From contig SHBX01000007.1 of assembly GCA_004211785.1 (NCBI GenBank), positions 1 to 64,000 of the forward strand: 64,000 bases of DNA, read 5' to 3'. This DNA comes from Winogradskyella sp. (GTDB taxonomy: Bacteria > Bacteroidota > Bacteroidia > Flavobacteriales > Flavobacteriaceae). The notes under the pieces were generated by a model, which was given only the letters and a program-made list of their open reading frames with translations, was not told the DNA's origin and did not search any database. The position numbers and the translations under genes were made by a program. Below are positions 53,512 to 60,785 of the stretch, one piece after another (position 1 is the stretch's first letter; each line of letters begins with the position of its first letter).

Positions 53512-53531
53512 TAGACTCGTAACCAATTTTT

Positions 53532-53567
53532 CATAGCCTTACGGAATTCCGTAAGGCTATGTTTTTT
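53532..53567 (+). terminator. 30-bp perfect palindrome: terminator overlapping an operator
   Basis: CATAGCCTTACGGAA (53532-53546) and TTCCGTAAGGCTATG (53547-53561) form a gap-free palindrome followed by TTTTTT (53562-53567). It terminates the DUF1508 transcript and also carries the core TACGGAATTCCGTA (53540-53553), which sits 29.5 bp before the -7 box TATGTTTG (53576-53583) of the next gene. A dual-use site. Confidence 0.8.
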
Positions 53568-53612
53568 AATGAGTTTATGTTTGATGTATTAAACTTTAAA
53601 ATATTAGAAATC

Positions 53613-53732
53613 ATGGCAAAAAAGAAAGTTCAAATTAGATATCGAGATGCAGAAACAGGTGAATATGTGACAAAAGAATACGCAAAAAAGAATCCAAAAA
53701 CCACAGTTAAAGAAACAGACAAAAGAAAATAA
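53613..53732 (+). CDS. 39-aa basic small protein
   Basis: MAKKKVQIRYRDAETGEYVT then KEYAKKNPKTTVKETDKRK. Similar short basic proteins are common in Bacteria and are often mis-annotated as transporters; no activity is known. Its promoter shares operator, -7 box and leader layout with the DUF1508 gene, so the two respond to the same signal. 3 bp separate it from the next gene. Confidence 0.75.
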   Translation: MAKKKVQIRYRDAETGEYVTKEYAKKNPKTTVKETDKRK

Positions 53733-53735
53733 GCC

Positions 53736-53948
53736 ATGAAAAAACTAATTTTTTTAATACTAATCATTTTTAATGTTTCAAGTTTCGTCTCATGCTCTGA
53801 TAATGAAGATGGCAATGAAGAATTAACAGAATGGGAATGTGGCTCCCATAACGGCAATACATTATATACAGGTCCAAGAGGAGGTTGCTATTATTATAAC
53901 AGCAACGGAAACAAAATTTATGTAGATCGATCCGAATGTAATTGCTAA
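53736..53948 (+). CDS. 70-aa cysteine-rich lipoprotein (PBCV basic-adaptor-like)
   Basis: Lipobox SFVSCS, mature region EDGNEELTEWECGSHNGN and TGPRGGCYYYNSNGNKIYVD followed by RSECNC. The TGPRGGCYYYxxNGxKxYV pattern matches the PBCV_basic_adap domain, a small DNA/RNA- or protein-binding-like fold found in viruses and bacterial secreted proteins. Lipid-anchored here. In operon with the 39-aa gene. Confidence 0.75.
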   Translation: MKKLIFLILIIFNVSSFVSCSDNEDGNEELTEWECGSHNGNTLYTGPRGGCYYYNSNGNKIYVDRSECNC

Positions 53949-53958
53949 TTGAAAATTC

Positions 53959-54333
53959 ATGACTTTCATTAACAAAAAATATAGTGTCAAGGGTATTTCA
54001 ATACTATGTGCATCTCTATTATTTATAGCCGTTTTCTATTGGCCTATAGAGTATTACACATTTTTAAGAATAGTTGTATTTATTGGTGCGTTGATTGTTA
54101 TAGTTAGTCTTAGACAGAAGCAATTTTATTGGATTTTAGCATTTGCCATTATAGCTATACTCTTTAATCCAATTTTCCCAATCTATCTAAATATCAAAGC
54201 ATATTGGATCCCTATAGACATCATTTCTGGGATCTTGTTTCTGCTTGTTACATTTTTAAAACAACCTCAAAAAAAGCCAGAAAAAAAAGTAAAAAAAGCT
54301 GATAAGACCTATAGTAGAGATAAGATTTACTAA
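53959..54333 (+). CDS. small polytopic membrane protein
   Basis: Protein of 124 aa with four membrane helices (about 11-28, 33-51, 57-75, 82-100) and a basic cytoplasmic tail (QPQKKPEKKVKKADK). SLRQKQFYWILAFAIIAILFNPIFPIYL is a recurrent motif in small flavobacterial membrane proteins. Starts 11 bp after the PBCV-like gene. Function unknown. Confidence 0.75.
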   Translation: MTFINKKYSVKGISILCASLLFIAVFYWPIEYYTFLRIVVFIGALIVIVSLRQKQFYWILAFAIIAILFNPIFPIYLNIKAYWIPIDIISGILFLLVTFLKQPQKKPEKKVKKADKTYSRDKIY

Positions 54334-54354
54334 TCATAACCAAAAACCAAAGAC

Positions 54355-54759
54355 ATGGAGAATACATCAATCCCTATGGAAGTAAAAAGTCATTTTTTAC
54401 GATTGTACCAAATTGCATTAACTGATGATAATTTTAGCCATTTAGAAATGCAGCTACTCTACAAGTTCGCAAAAGAAAGAGGCATTTCGCAACAGGAATT
54501 AGAAGATATATTGACTGGATATTCAGGAAAAATAACAATTCCAGAAACTGTAGAAAAAAGAATTGAATACCTCTATGACTTTGCACTAATGATTTGGGCT
54601 GATGATGTTGTGACTGACGATGAAAGAATAGCATTGAAAAAATACATTTTAAAATTTGAGTTTAAAAAAGATAGTGCTGAAGAACTGTCTAATTATTTAT
54701 TAGAGAGTGCAAAGCATAAAAAGACGAAAGAGACTCTCTTAAAAGAATTAAATGACTAA
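54355..54759 (+). CDS. TerB-like protein
   Basis: Protein of 134 aa, all helical: RLYQIALTDDNFSHLEMQLLYKFAKERGIS and LMIWADDVVTDDERIALKKYILKFEF. This is the TerB/DjlA-like metal-binding helical fold: the conserved acidic pairs (TDDNFSHLE, ADDVVTDDE) hold a cation at each half. TerB belongs to envelope-associated tellurite/stress modules that recruit vWA proteins; a vWA-like lipoprotein is encoded two genes downstream. Confidence 0.82.
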   Translation: MENTSIPMEVKSHFLRLYQIALTDDNFSHLEMQLLYKFAKERGISQQELEDILTGYSGKITIPETVEKRIEYLYDFALMIWADDVVTDDERIALKKYILKFEFKKDSAEELSNYLLESAKHKKTKETLLKELND

Positions 54760-54762
54760 GCT

Positions 54763-56028
54763 ATGGGATTATTAAAAAGACTGACACAACTAACATCTCA
54801 AAATGGTAAAGATGAAAATAAAAAGCCCGAACAGATAGAAGAGCAAAAACTTACTTATAAAGATGAAGGGTTTAACACTTCAAAATCAAGCTCTGGAAAT
54901 TCTCTTGTTTTGCAACCTTCTCTAATATCAATCTATGAGAAATTTGAAAAGAAATGCAAAGAAGATTATGTAAATCAAGAGCGCTTAAAGCAGCCTTATA
55001 TTGCTGAACAAAAAGGTAAAAAAACCACATTATTAAATAAAGATGAAGAGCGTGATAGGTTAGAAAAAAAAGTAACTGATATTAATAATGAAATTGAAGA
55101 TTTAAAACAAGCATGCAGAAAAGTAAAAACTAATCCTGAAGATTACCTTCTTGATGTAGATAAAAAAGCAAGTGCTAAATTTTGGATAGGTATTAGTTTC
55201 CTACTGCCTTTAGCAGCATATATTTTCGTCTTTTATATTTCTACTTCTTTCTCTGCTTTTTTTAGAGAATTTGACCCTGGAATTAGTTTGTTTCAAGGAA
55301 TGTTTGATCCACAAGCGCTTTCTAAAGCCTATGAAGCTGGTTGGTTAGAATTAGTGTTTATTTTATTTATCCCATTTGTCTTTTTCGCCTTGGGCTACCT
55401 TATTCATATGTTCCAAGAGAAACGAGGATTAATAAACAAATTCAAAATAGCAGCTTTATTAATAATTACATTTCTATTTGATGCTATTCTAGCTTACTTA
55501 ATTGATGAGAAATTATATAATCTTAATAAAACTTTTGATAGTGAAGTTTTTAATATTTCAGTAGCCTTTCAGAGCATTAGCTTTTGGTTAATAATCTTTG
55601 CTGGCTTCGTTTCTTATATCGTTTGGGGATTAGTATTTGATTTTGTAATGAAAGAACACGCAAATAGAGATAAAATCAAAGCTTTTATAAGAGAGAAAAA
55701 AGAAGCCATTTTTGAAAAAGAAAATAAATCTTCAAAAATCAAAGCTCAAATCATAGAAGTTGAAAATGAAATTTCAGGTATCAAGACAAGAATAACTGAG
55801 CTTCAGAATATCATTGATGGTTTTATACTACCCGTTATGAATTATAAGTCATTATCTGCAGAATATTTTCAAGGGTGGCAGCATTACATAGCATCATCAA
55901 TGCCAATGGGACAAGAAGAACAAGAAAGTTTATTATTGGAATGCAGAACTGTATATGACAAGCATATAAAAAACTTAGAAATTGATACCGATACTTATCA
56001 AAATAAAGTCTATACTAAAACCTTATAA
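54763..56028 (+). CDS. coiled-coil membrane protein
   Basis: Protein of 421 aa. Cytoplasmic N-terminus (~125 aa) with a coiled coil (RDRLEKKVTDINNEIEDLK), four membrane helices about 138-160, 188-210, 222-241, 261-290, then a second coiled coil (residues about 310-365, KIKAQIIEVENEISGIKTRI). Ends in a helical tail. No known family. 3 bp after the TerB-like gene and 2 bp before the vWA-like gene: almost certainly a complex with them. Confidence 0.78.
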   Translation: MGLLKRLTQLTSQNGKDENKKPEQIEEQKLTYKDEGFNTSKSSSGNSLVLQPSLISIYEKFEKKCKEDYVNQERLKQPYIAEQKGKKTTLLNKDEERDRLEKKVTDINNEIEDLKQACRKVKTNPEDYLLDVDKKASAKFWIGISFLLPLAAYIFVFYISTSFSAFFREFDPGISLFQGMFDPQALSKAYEAGWLELVFILFIPFVFFALGYLIHMFQEKRGLINKFKIAALLIITFLFDAILAYLIDEKLYNLNKTFDSEVFNISVAFQSISFWLIIFAGFVSYIVWGLVFDFVMKEHANRDKIKAFIREKKEAIFEKENKSSKIKAQIIEVENEISGIKTRITELQNIIDGFILPVMNYKSLSAEYFQGWQHYIASSMPMGQEEQESLLLECRTVYDKHIKNLEIDTDTYQNKVYTKTL

Positions 56029-56030
56029 AA

Positions 56031-56963
56031 ATGAATTTTCACAAATATATTACTCTATCTATAGCAATATCGACTTGTATATATTTTATGAGTTGTGCCA
56101 AAGATGGTAAATCATCCTCTATAGAGAGTATAAAAAAAGAAGCTTCTAACAAGACAGCAAAATGCCCTGACTATCTTTTAAAAGAAAAAGATAATAACTT
56201 AAATATTAGCATTTTATTAGACCTGTCTGATAGGATTGAAAAAACAAAAACTAAATCTAAAGATTCAGCTTATTTATCAAGTCTTGCTAATGTTTTTGTT
56301 AATCACGTTAAGAACAAGAAAGTAATTCTTTTAGAAGACAGAATTCAACTATTTTTTAATCCAGAACCATCAGATGAGAGAATTAACTCTATTGCAGCAA
56401 AGCTTAAAGTTAATTTCACTAGAGAAACTTCAAAATCTCAGTTAGAAGAAACCTTAAAATTATACTCAGAATATCCATCTCAACTTTATAACCTAGCGCA
56501 GGAAGATGCAAAAATAGCTAGAGGTTATCCAGGATCGGACATATGGCGCTTTTTTAAAGATGATGTAAATGATTATTGCATAGATAAATGCCATAGAAAT
56601 ATAGTTGTGATCCTAACAGATGGCTATATGTATCACAATAAAACAGAAATGGAAGAAGGGAGTAAAACATCTTATCTAACACCAAGAAGCTTAAACGCAC
56701 TAAAGCTCAATAATAGTAATTGGGAAAACGATTTTAAAACACGTCAATTAGGATTTATCCCAGCAAATTCAAATCTAAATGATTTAGAAGTTTTAGTCAT
56801 AGGTATTACAAGTCAAAATAACAACAATCCTTACACACAAGACATCATCGAGCACTATTGGAGTGAGTGGTTAGAAAGTATGGATATTAAAAACTACAAA
56901 ATAAAAAATGCCGATTTGCCTTCTAGTATAGAAAAAGTAATCTCAGACTTTATAAACAATTAG
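56031..56963 (+). CDS. vWA-like lipoprotein
   Basis: Protein of 310 aa with a lipobox (IYFMSCA). A von Willebrand A-like core: NISILLDLSDRIE at strand 1, where the MIDAS DxSxS is changed to DLSDR, and NIVVILTDGYMY at strand 4. Between them is EYPSQLYNLAQEDAKIARGYPGSDIWRFF. No transmembrane helix besides the lipid anchor. vWA proteins bind partners through a metal; the changed MIDAS suggests a structural role. Sits between the membrane protein and DUF4236. Confidence 0.78.
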   Translation: MNFHKYITLSIAISTCIYFMSCAKDGKSSSIESIKKEASNKTAKCPDYLLKEKDNNLNISILLDLSDRIEKTKTKSKDSAYLSSLANVFVNHVKNKKVILLEDRIQLFFNPEPSDERINSIAAKLKVNFTRETSKSQLEETLKLYSEYPSQLYNLAQEDAKIARGYPGSDIWRFFKDDVNDYCIDKCHRNIVVILTDGYMYHNKTEMEEGSKTSYLTPRSLNALKLNNSNWENDFKTRQLGFIPANSNLNDLEVLVIGITSQNNNNPYTQDIIEHYWSEWLESMDIKNYKIKNADLPSSIEKVISDFINN

Positions 56964-56965
56964 TC

Positions 56966-57487
56966 ATGGGATTCAGATTTCAAAAGCACGTAAAAATAGG
57001 AAAGCGATTTGGTATAAATATTAGTAAATCAGGCATTACACCAAGTTATAGAAGTAAACGAGGTTCGTTAAGTTCTAAGGGATATTCTATACGTACGGGA
57101 ATTCCTGGATTGAATTACAGAAAGACTTTTAAAAAGTCCAAAGGCAGTGGATGTTTAATAATGGTTTTATTTTTATTGATCACTTCTACAATATCAATCA
57201 TTTCTTGTAACAAAGAAAAGTCTAAACCAATAAATCAATGGTATCAAGGCGGGACTTTACATAAATCAAAAATCATAGACTGGAAAGTCTCAACTGATAG
57301 GAACAAACTTGCTACATGTGGTGACTTTTGTGCAAAACTATATCAAAACCATTCTTTAGAGGAAATCAAAATATTAGCGAACAACCTAAAAATATGTATA
57401 GATGAAGCAGTAAAGGGTCATAATACTTCTGATAATTTTAAAGTATCAGAAGTTGCATCAATGTGCTTAATACTTTTAGAAAACTAA
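56966..57487 (+). CDS. DUF4236 protein with membrane anchor
   Basis: Protein of 173 aa. Residues 1-55 match DUF4236: MGFRFQKHVKIGKRFGINIS, GITPSYRSKRGSLSSKGYS, RTGIPGLNYR. One membrane helix about 60-80 (LIMVLFLLITSTISIISC), then an outside domain of ~90 residues with paired Cys (ATCGDFCAK). DUF4236 is often attached to membrane or phage-related proteins; role unknown. Starts 2 bp after the vWA-like gene. Confidence 0.82.
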   Translation: MGFRFQKHVKIGKRFGINISKSGITPSYRSKRGSLSSKGYSIRTGIPGLNYRKTFKKSKGSGCLIMVLFLLITSTISIISCNKEKSKPINQWYQGGTLHKSKIIDWKVSTDRNKLATCGDFCAKLYQNHSLEEIKILANNLKICIDEAVKGHNTSDNFKVSEVASMCLILLEN

Positions 57488-57491
57488 AACT

Positions 57492-58544
57492 ATGGAACTT
57501 CAAAATAAACTTAAAGCAATTGCAACAAAAATCAATCAACTCAAAGATAAAATAGATACAGAAGAGTCAACAAAGCATGCTTTTGTATTGCCTTTTATTA
57601 ATGCCTTGGGTTACGATACGTTTAATCCTTTAGAAGTAGTACCAGAGTTTACAGCAGATTTAGGGTTAAAAAAAGGCGAAAAGGTAGATTATGCTATTTT
57701 TCAAAATGAAGCTCCTATTATCATCATCGAGTGCAAACATTGGGAAGAAAATCTAGATAATCATAACTCACAATTGTTCAGGTATTTTCATGCTACTAAA
57801 ACACGGTTCGCATTGCTTACAAACGGAATTAATTATCGTTTTTATACAGACTTAGAGCAACCCAATAAAATGGATGCAAAACCATTCTTTGAATTAGAGA
57901 TTACCAAAATTAAAGATAATGAAGTGCATGAGATTTCGAAATTTCACAAATCAAATTTTGATGTCAATAAAATAGTAAATAATGCAAGTGCCTTAAAGTA
58001 CACTAAAGAGATAAGGAAGTGCATAACAGAAGAACTAATTGAGCCATCTCATAATTTCGTGAAATTATTTGCTAATAATGTATATTCTGGAAGACTTACC
58101 GAAAAAGTTATGCAAGAATTTACCGATTTGGTCCACAAGGCTTTTACCCAAACCATAAGTGAAAAAGTAAACGACCGCTTAAATTCTGCATTAAACAAGG
58201 AAGCTGAAAACCAACAATTAGACACTATCGAGGTCATAGAGGAAGATAATAGAATAGAAACCACCGAAGAAGAATTAGAGGGTTTTAGAATTGTAGTTGC
58301 TATTCTAAGACGTAAACTCTCTATAGAGAGAATTGCCTACAGAGATACTCAATCATATTTTGGGATTCTCTTAGATGATAATAACCGAAAGCCATTGTGC
58401 AGATTGCATTTTAATGGAAGTAAAAAGTACATTGGTGTTTTTGATGAAGCAAAAAAAGAAACTAAAGAGTTAATTACGAAATTGAGCGATATATATAACT
58501 TTGAGGAAAGGCTTTTAAACACAATTAATCTTTATGAGGATTGA
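57492..58544 (+). CDS. type I restriction R-protein N-terminal-like nuclease
   Basis: Protein of 350 aa. Residues about 1-170 have the HsdR-N/endonuclease fold: KHAFVLPFINALGYDTFNPLEVVPEF then KVDYAIFQNEAPIIIIECK, the classic D...ExK nuclease core with D and ExK at about 67 and 79-82. The C-terminal half (residues about 240-350) ends with a pI-rich helical domain, no helicase motifs. So a stand-alone PD-(D/E)xK nuclease. Downstream partner in the TerB/vWA run; might be the effector. Confidence 0.85.
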   Translation: MELQNKLKAIATKINQLKDKIDTEESTKHAFVLPFINALGYDTFNPLEVVPEFTADLGLKKGEKVDYAIFQNEAPIIIIECKHWEENLDNHNSQLFRYFHATKTRFALLTNGINYRFYTDLEQPNKMDAKPFFELEITKIKDNEVHEISKFHKSNFDVNKIVNNASALKYTKEIRKCITEELIEPSHNFVKLFANNVYSGRLTEKVMQEFTDLVHKAFTQTISEKVNDRLNSALNKEAENQQLDTIEVIEEDNRIETTEEELEGFRIVVAILRRKLSIERIAYRDTQSYFGILLDDNNRKPLCRLHFNGSKKYIGVFDEAKKETKELITKLSDIYNFEERLLNTINLYED

Positions 58545-58619
58545 TTAATATATGAGCTCAATTAATTATTGGTATTGAAAAGATTATTAGCTAAGTTTAA
58601 GTCTCTTTAAAATAATCTT

Positions 58620-59123
58620 ATGTACAAATACGGTTTTGCTTTTTTACTTCTATTAATTGTTTCAATAAATGCTGATTCTAAATCGGTAAAAAAAGAAACA
58701 ATCATTGGAAAAGTTGTTGGAATAACTGATGGTGATACTTTTAAACTTTTAACGAAAGATTCTACACTTATAAAAGTACGCTTAGCAAACATAGATTGCC
58801 CAGAGAGCAAACAACCTTTTTCAAAAAAAGCAAAGCAGTTTGTTTCCGATGCTATTTTTAGTAAGATGGTAACATTAAAAATTCTAAAGAGAGATAGATA
58901 CCAACGATATATTAGTAATGTAATATATGATGACTCTTTAAGTCTATGTCATGAGCTTGTGAAAAATGGCTTAGCATGGCATTATAGAAAATATTCTAAA
59001 GATTCTATTTTACAAGCCTTAGAGGACAATGCCAGAGGGAATAGACTAGGGCTTTGGCAAGATAAAAACGCTATTGCGCCTTGGGAATGGAGAGATAGAA
59101 AAAAGAAAAAATCTAAAGAGTGA
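58620..59123 (+). CDS. secreted thermonuclease (SNase)
   Basis: Protein of 167 aa with a signal peptide (YGFAFLLLLIVSINADS) and an SNase domain: IGKVVGITDGDTFKLL, VRLANIDCPESKQPFSKKAK, DRYQRYISNVIYDD, LVKNGLAWHYRKYSKD, LWQDKNAIAPWEWR. Catalytic Asp/Arg/Glu set present (GDTF, VRLxxID, pE, DRYxR). Calcium-dependent nuclease acting outside the cytoplasm. Overlaps the next gene by GTGA. Confidence 0.93.
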   Translation: MYKYGFAFLLLLIVSINADSKSVKKETIIGKVVGITDGDTFKLLTKDSTLIKVRLANIDCPESKQPFSKKAKQFVSDAIFSKMVTLKILKRDRYQRYISNVIYDDSLSLCHELVKNGLAWHYRKYSKDSILQALEDNARGNRLGLWQDKNAIAPWEWRDRKKKKSKE

Positions 59124-59491
59124 AATTACTTAAAATAGTCCTTCTATTTATAACATTATCCTGTGGTTATTGTATACCTGCACAAACTGTTTATACAACA
59201 AAAACTGGAGAGAAATATCATAAAAGCACCTGCCATTACCTAAAATATTCTAAAAAAGAAATCAAATTAGACAGAGCAAAAGCATTAGGATATGTAGCCT
59301 GTAAAGTTTGTAAACCAACAGCGAATAATACAAAGAAGAAATCAAATTCAACATCTTTAGCTTCAAAAAAAGTACAAAAAACTACTACATCAAAAAAGTT
59401 AACAGCAACACAATGCACAGGTAAAACAAAATCTGGGAAACGTTGTAAACGAAAAACAAAAAATACAAGTGGCAGGTGTTATCAACATTAA
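59120..59491 (+). CDS. secreted zinc-motif protein
   Basis: Protein of 123 aa from GTG 59120, overlapping the SNase stop. Signal peptide (KIVLLFITLSCGYCIPAQT). Then an Ada-like metal site (YHKSTCHYLKYSKKEIKLDRAKALGYVACKVCKP) and, after a Lys/Thr/Ser linker, a second motif TQCTGKTKSGKRCKRKTKN ending GRCYQH, of the DUF5763 type that binds zinc. Probably binds DNA or a metal, next to a secreted nuclease. Coupled expression with SNase. Confidence 0.82.
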   Translation: MKLLKIVLLFITLSCGYCIPAQTVYTTKTGEKYHKSTCHYLKYSKKEIKLDRAKALGYVACKVCKPTANNTKKKSNSTSLASKKVQKTTTSKKLTATQCTGKTKSGKRCKRKTKNTSGRCYQH

Positions 59492-59577
59492 TCAAATGAT
59501 TAATAAAACAATATCTTATTTAAACTATCCAAATCCTCATCAAAATAGTTCGACTTTTGTCCCGTTGACTCCACAGA

Positions 59578-59613
59578 GTAGAACCCATAACCAAAAAAGG
59601 TTATGGGTTCTAC
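59578..59613 (+). terminator. terminator after the SNase/zinc-motif genes
   Basis: Perfect 15-bp stem GTAGAACCCATAACC (59578-59592) and GGTTATGGGTTCTAC (59599-59613) with an A6 loop. No strong T run after it, so termination on the plus strand is likely but not certain; it may also work for the minus-strand gene. Confidence 0.7.
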
Positions 59614-59772
59614 ATGTAATTTCAAAAGATTACTTGGCTTTTAAATATATTTTCTAACCCCAATTGAAAAATTGTTCCTTTGACCTAATCTTTTAAGCAA
59701 TTAAGTTCAGTAAAATTTATAACGAAACTAGTTGGAGGATTAGTCACTTCAAGTTAAATTGATTTGCATGTT

Positions 59773-60681
59773 TTACTTTATTACGTATTGCTCGATAAGT
59801 TCACTTACATTATTAGTACTAAATTTAAAGTCATCAGAAAATAGATGTTTATAAAGCGGTTTGTCATCAACTTTTCGTTCTAACTTTAAATCTATCTTTT
59901 TTGCAAATACATCGTCCCATTTAACTCGAACAATTTTCCAATTTTCTTTGTTTTTTGACCAATACCCTTGAGCAGCTTTGCATCTGTTTTCTGGAACTTT
60001 TTTGTAGGTATTTAATCCTTTTTCTTGTGCTAGTATAACGTCTTCTTTACCTTCCTCTCTAATTATCTTATCATTGTCTTGGTCGTGAATCCAACCATCT
60101 TTTGTAATCTCATGTTTATTTGTTCGCATGGTTACATTATAATCATTCCTTTTTGTGTATTCTCGTCTAGGAAGCGGAGCATCTGTAGTATTTTCCCAAT
60201 AGCTTTTTCCATCAACATGAACCCAAGTCGCTGAACCTTCATATCTTGGACTGTCATCCACTTGAAATACTTTTTGAGTCCATTGTCCTTTAACTTCTTC
60301 TTTAGACAATTGATTGTAATTCCATTTGTTATTTACACCATAAGTATATAAATCAGTATTTTCATATAACCAATCTTGTCTCCAATGCTTAATAACAGTT
60401 TGTTTGTCTGGTCTTCCAACGATTAAAAGGTGTTGCATTACAATTTTATTATCCTTGTCTTCTACTAATTCAACCCATTCTAATCCTTTATCGTGTTTGA
60501 CCTTTGAAGGTAGATAAGTTGCATCATCGGAATATTCAAAAGTTTCTGCAAAATCGAAACTTACTTCATAACAACCACACATTTTCTTGATGGCTTCCTT
60601 GTCTTGTTCTTTCTTGTCTTGAGCATTTACTGTTGTAGAAAAAGCAAAAAACAGCAATGGTAATAGTGCTACTCTTTTCAT
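59773..60681 (-). CDS. DUF6607 protein of haem uptake clusters
   Basis: Protein of 302 aa with a signal peptide (ALLPLLFFAFSTTVNAQ). Typical DUF6607: MCGCYEVSFDFAETF, GLEWVELVEDKDNKIVMQHLL, IVGRPDKQTVIKHWRQDWLYE, and YKKVPENRCKAAQGYWSKN. Usually encoded next to TonB haem receptors and HmuY, as here; believed to be periplasmic. Divergent from the receptor, sharing a 105-bp promoter region with a Fur-like repeat. Confidence 0.85.
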   Translation of the reverse strand: MKRVALLPLLFFAFSTTVNAQDKKEQDKEAIKKMCGCYEVSFDFAETFEYSDDATYLPSKVKHDKGLEWVELVEDKDNKIVMQHLLIVGRPDKQTVIKHWRQDWLYENTDLYTYGVNNKWNYNQLSKEEVKGQWTQKVFQVDDSPRYEGSATWVHVDGKSYWENTTDAPLPRREYTKRNDYNVTMRTNKHEITKDGWIHDQDNDKIIREEGKEDVILAQEKGLNTYKKVPENRCKAAQGYWSKNKENWKIVRVKWDDVFAKKIDLKLERKVDDKPLYKHLFSDDFKFSTNNVSELIEQYVIK

Positions 60682-60732
60682 TTTTAATAGTTTGTTTTTC
60701 GTGATTAAAATAATTTTAAAATTTTATTATTC

Positions 60733-60755
60733 TTATTTAGATTGAATTAAAATAA
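60733..60755. promoter_or_regulatory. Fur-like palindrome between divergent haem-uptake promoters
   Basis: TTATTTAGATT (60733-60743), G, AATTAAAATAA (60745-60755): 9 of 11 positions mirror. It ends 5 bp before the -7 box TATATTTG (60760-60767) of the TonB receptor, so a bound repressor would block it. Consistent with iron/haem-dependent regulation; the protein is inferred. Confidence 0.5.
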
Positions 60756-60759
60756 CCTA

Positions 60760-60767
60760 TATATTTG
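60760..60767 (+). promoter_or_regulatory. -7 box of the TonB receptor promoter
   Basis: Exact TATATTTG, placed 19 bp before the receptor ATG at 60786; a TTG at 60742-60744 could serve as -33 with short spacing. Confidence 0.6.
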
Positions 60768-60785
60768 CGACAAATTTAATTAAGA

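Noticed and set aside
59547-59574. AGTTCGA ... GACTCCAC resembling the ssrA 3' end, as a possible attR
   Set aside because: Only 7 and 8 bp match with an altered spacer, and the DNA between is largely chromosomal-looking metabolism; chance is likely. An alignment with a related genome without the element would settle it.
59469-59657. 62-aa ORF after the zinc-motif gene
   Set aside because: It runs through a perfect terminator hairpin and has no domain or start signal.
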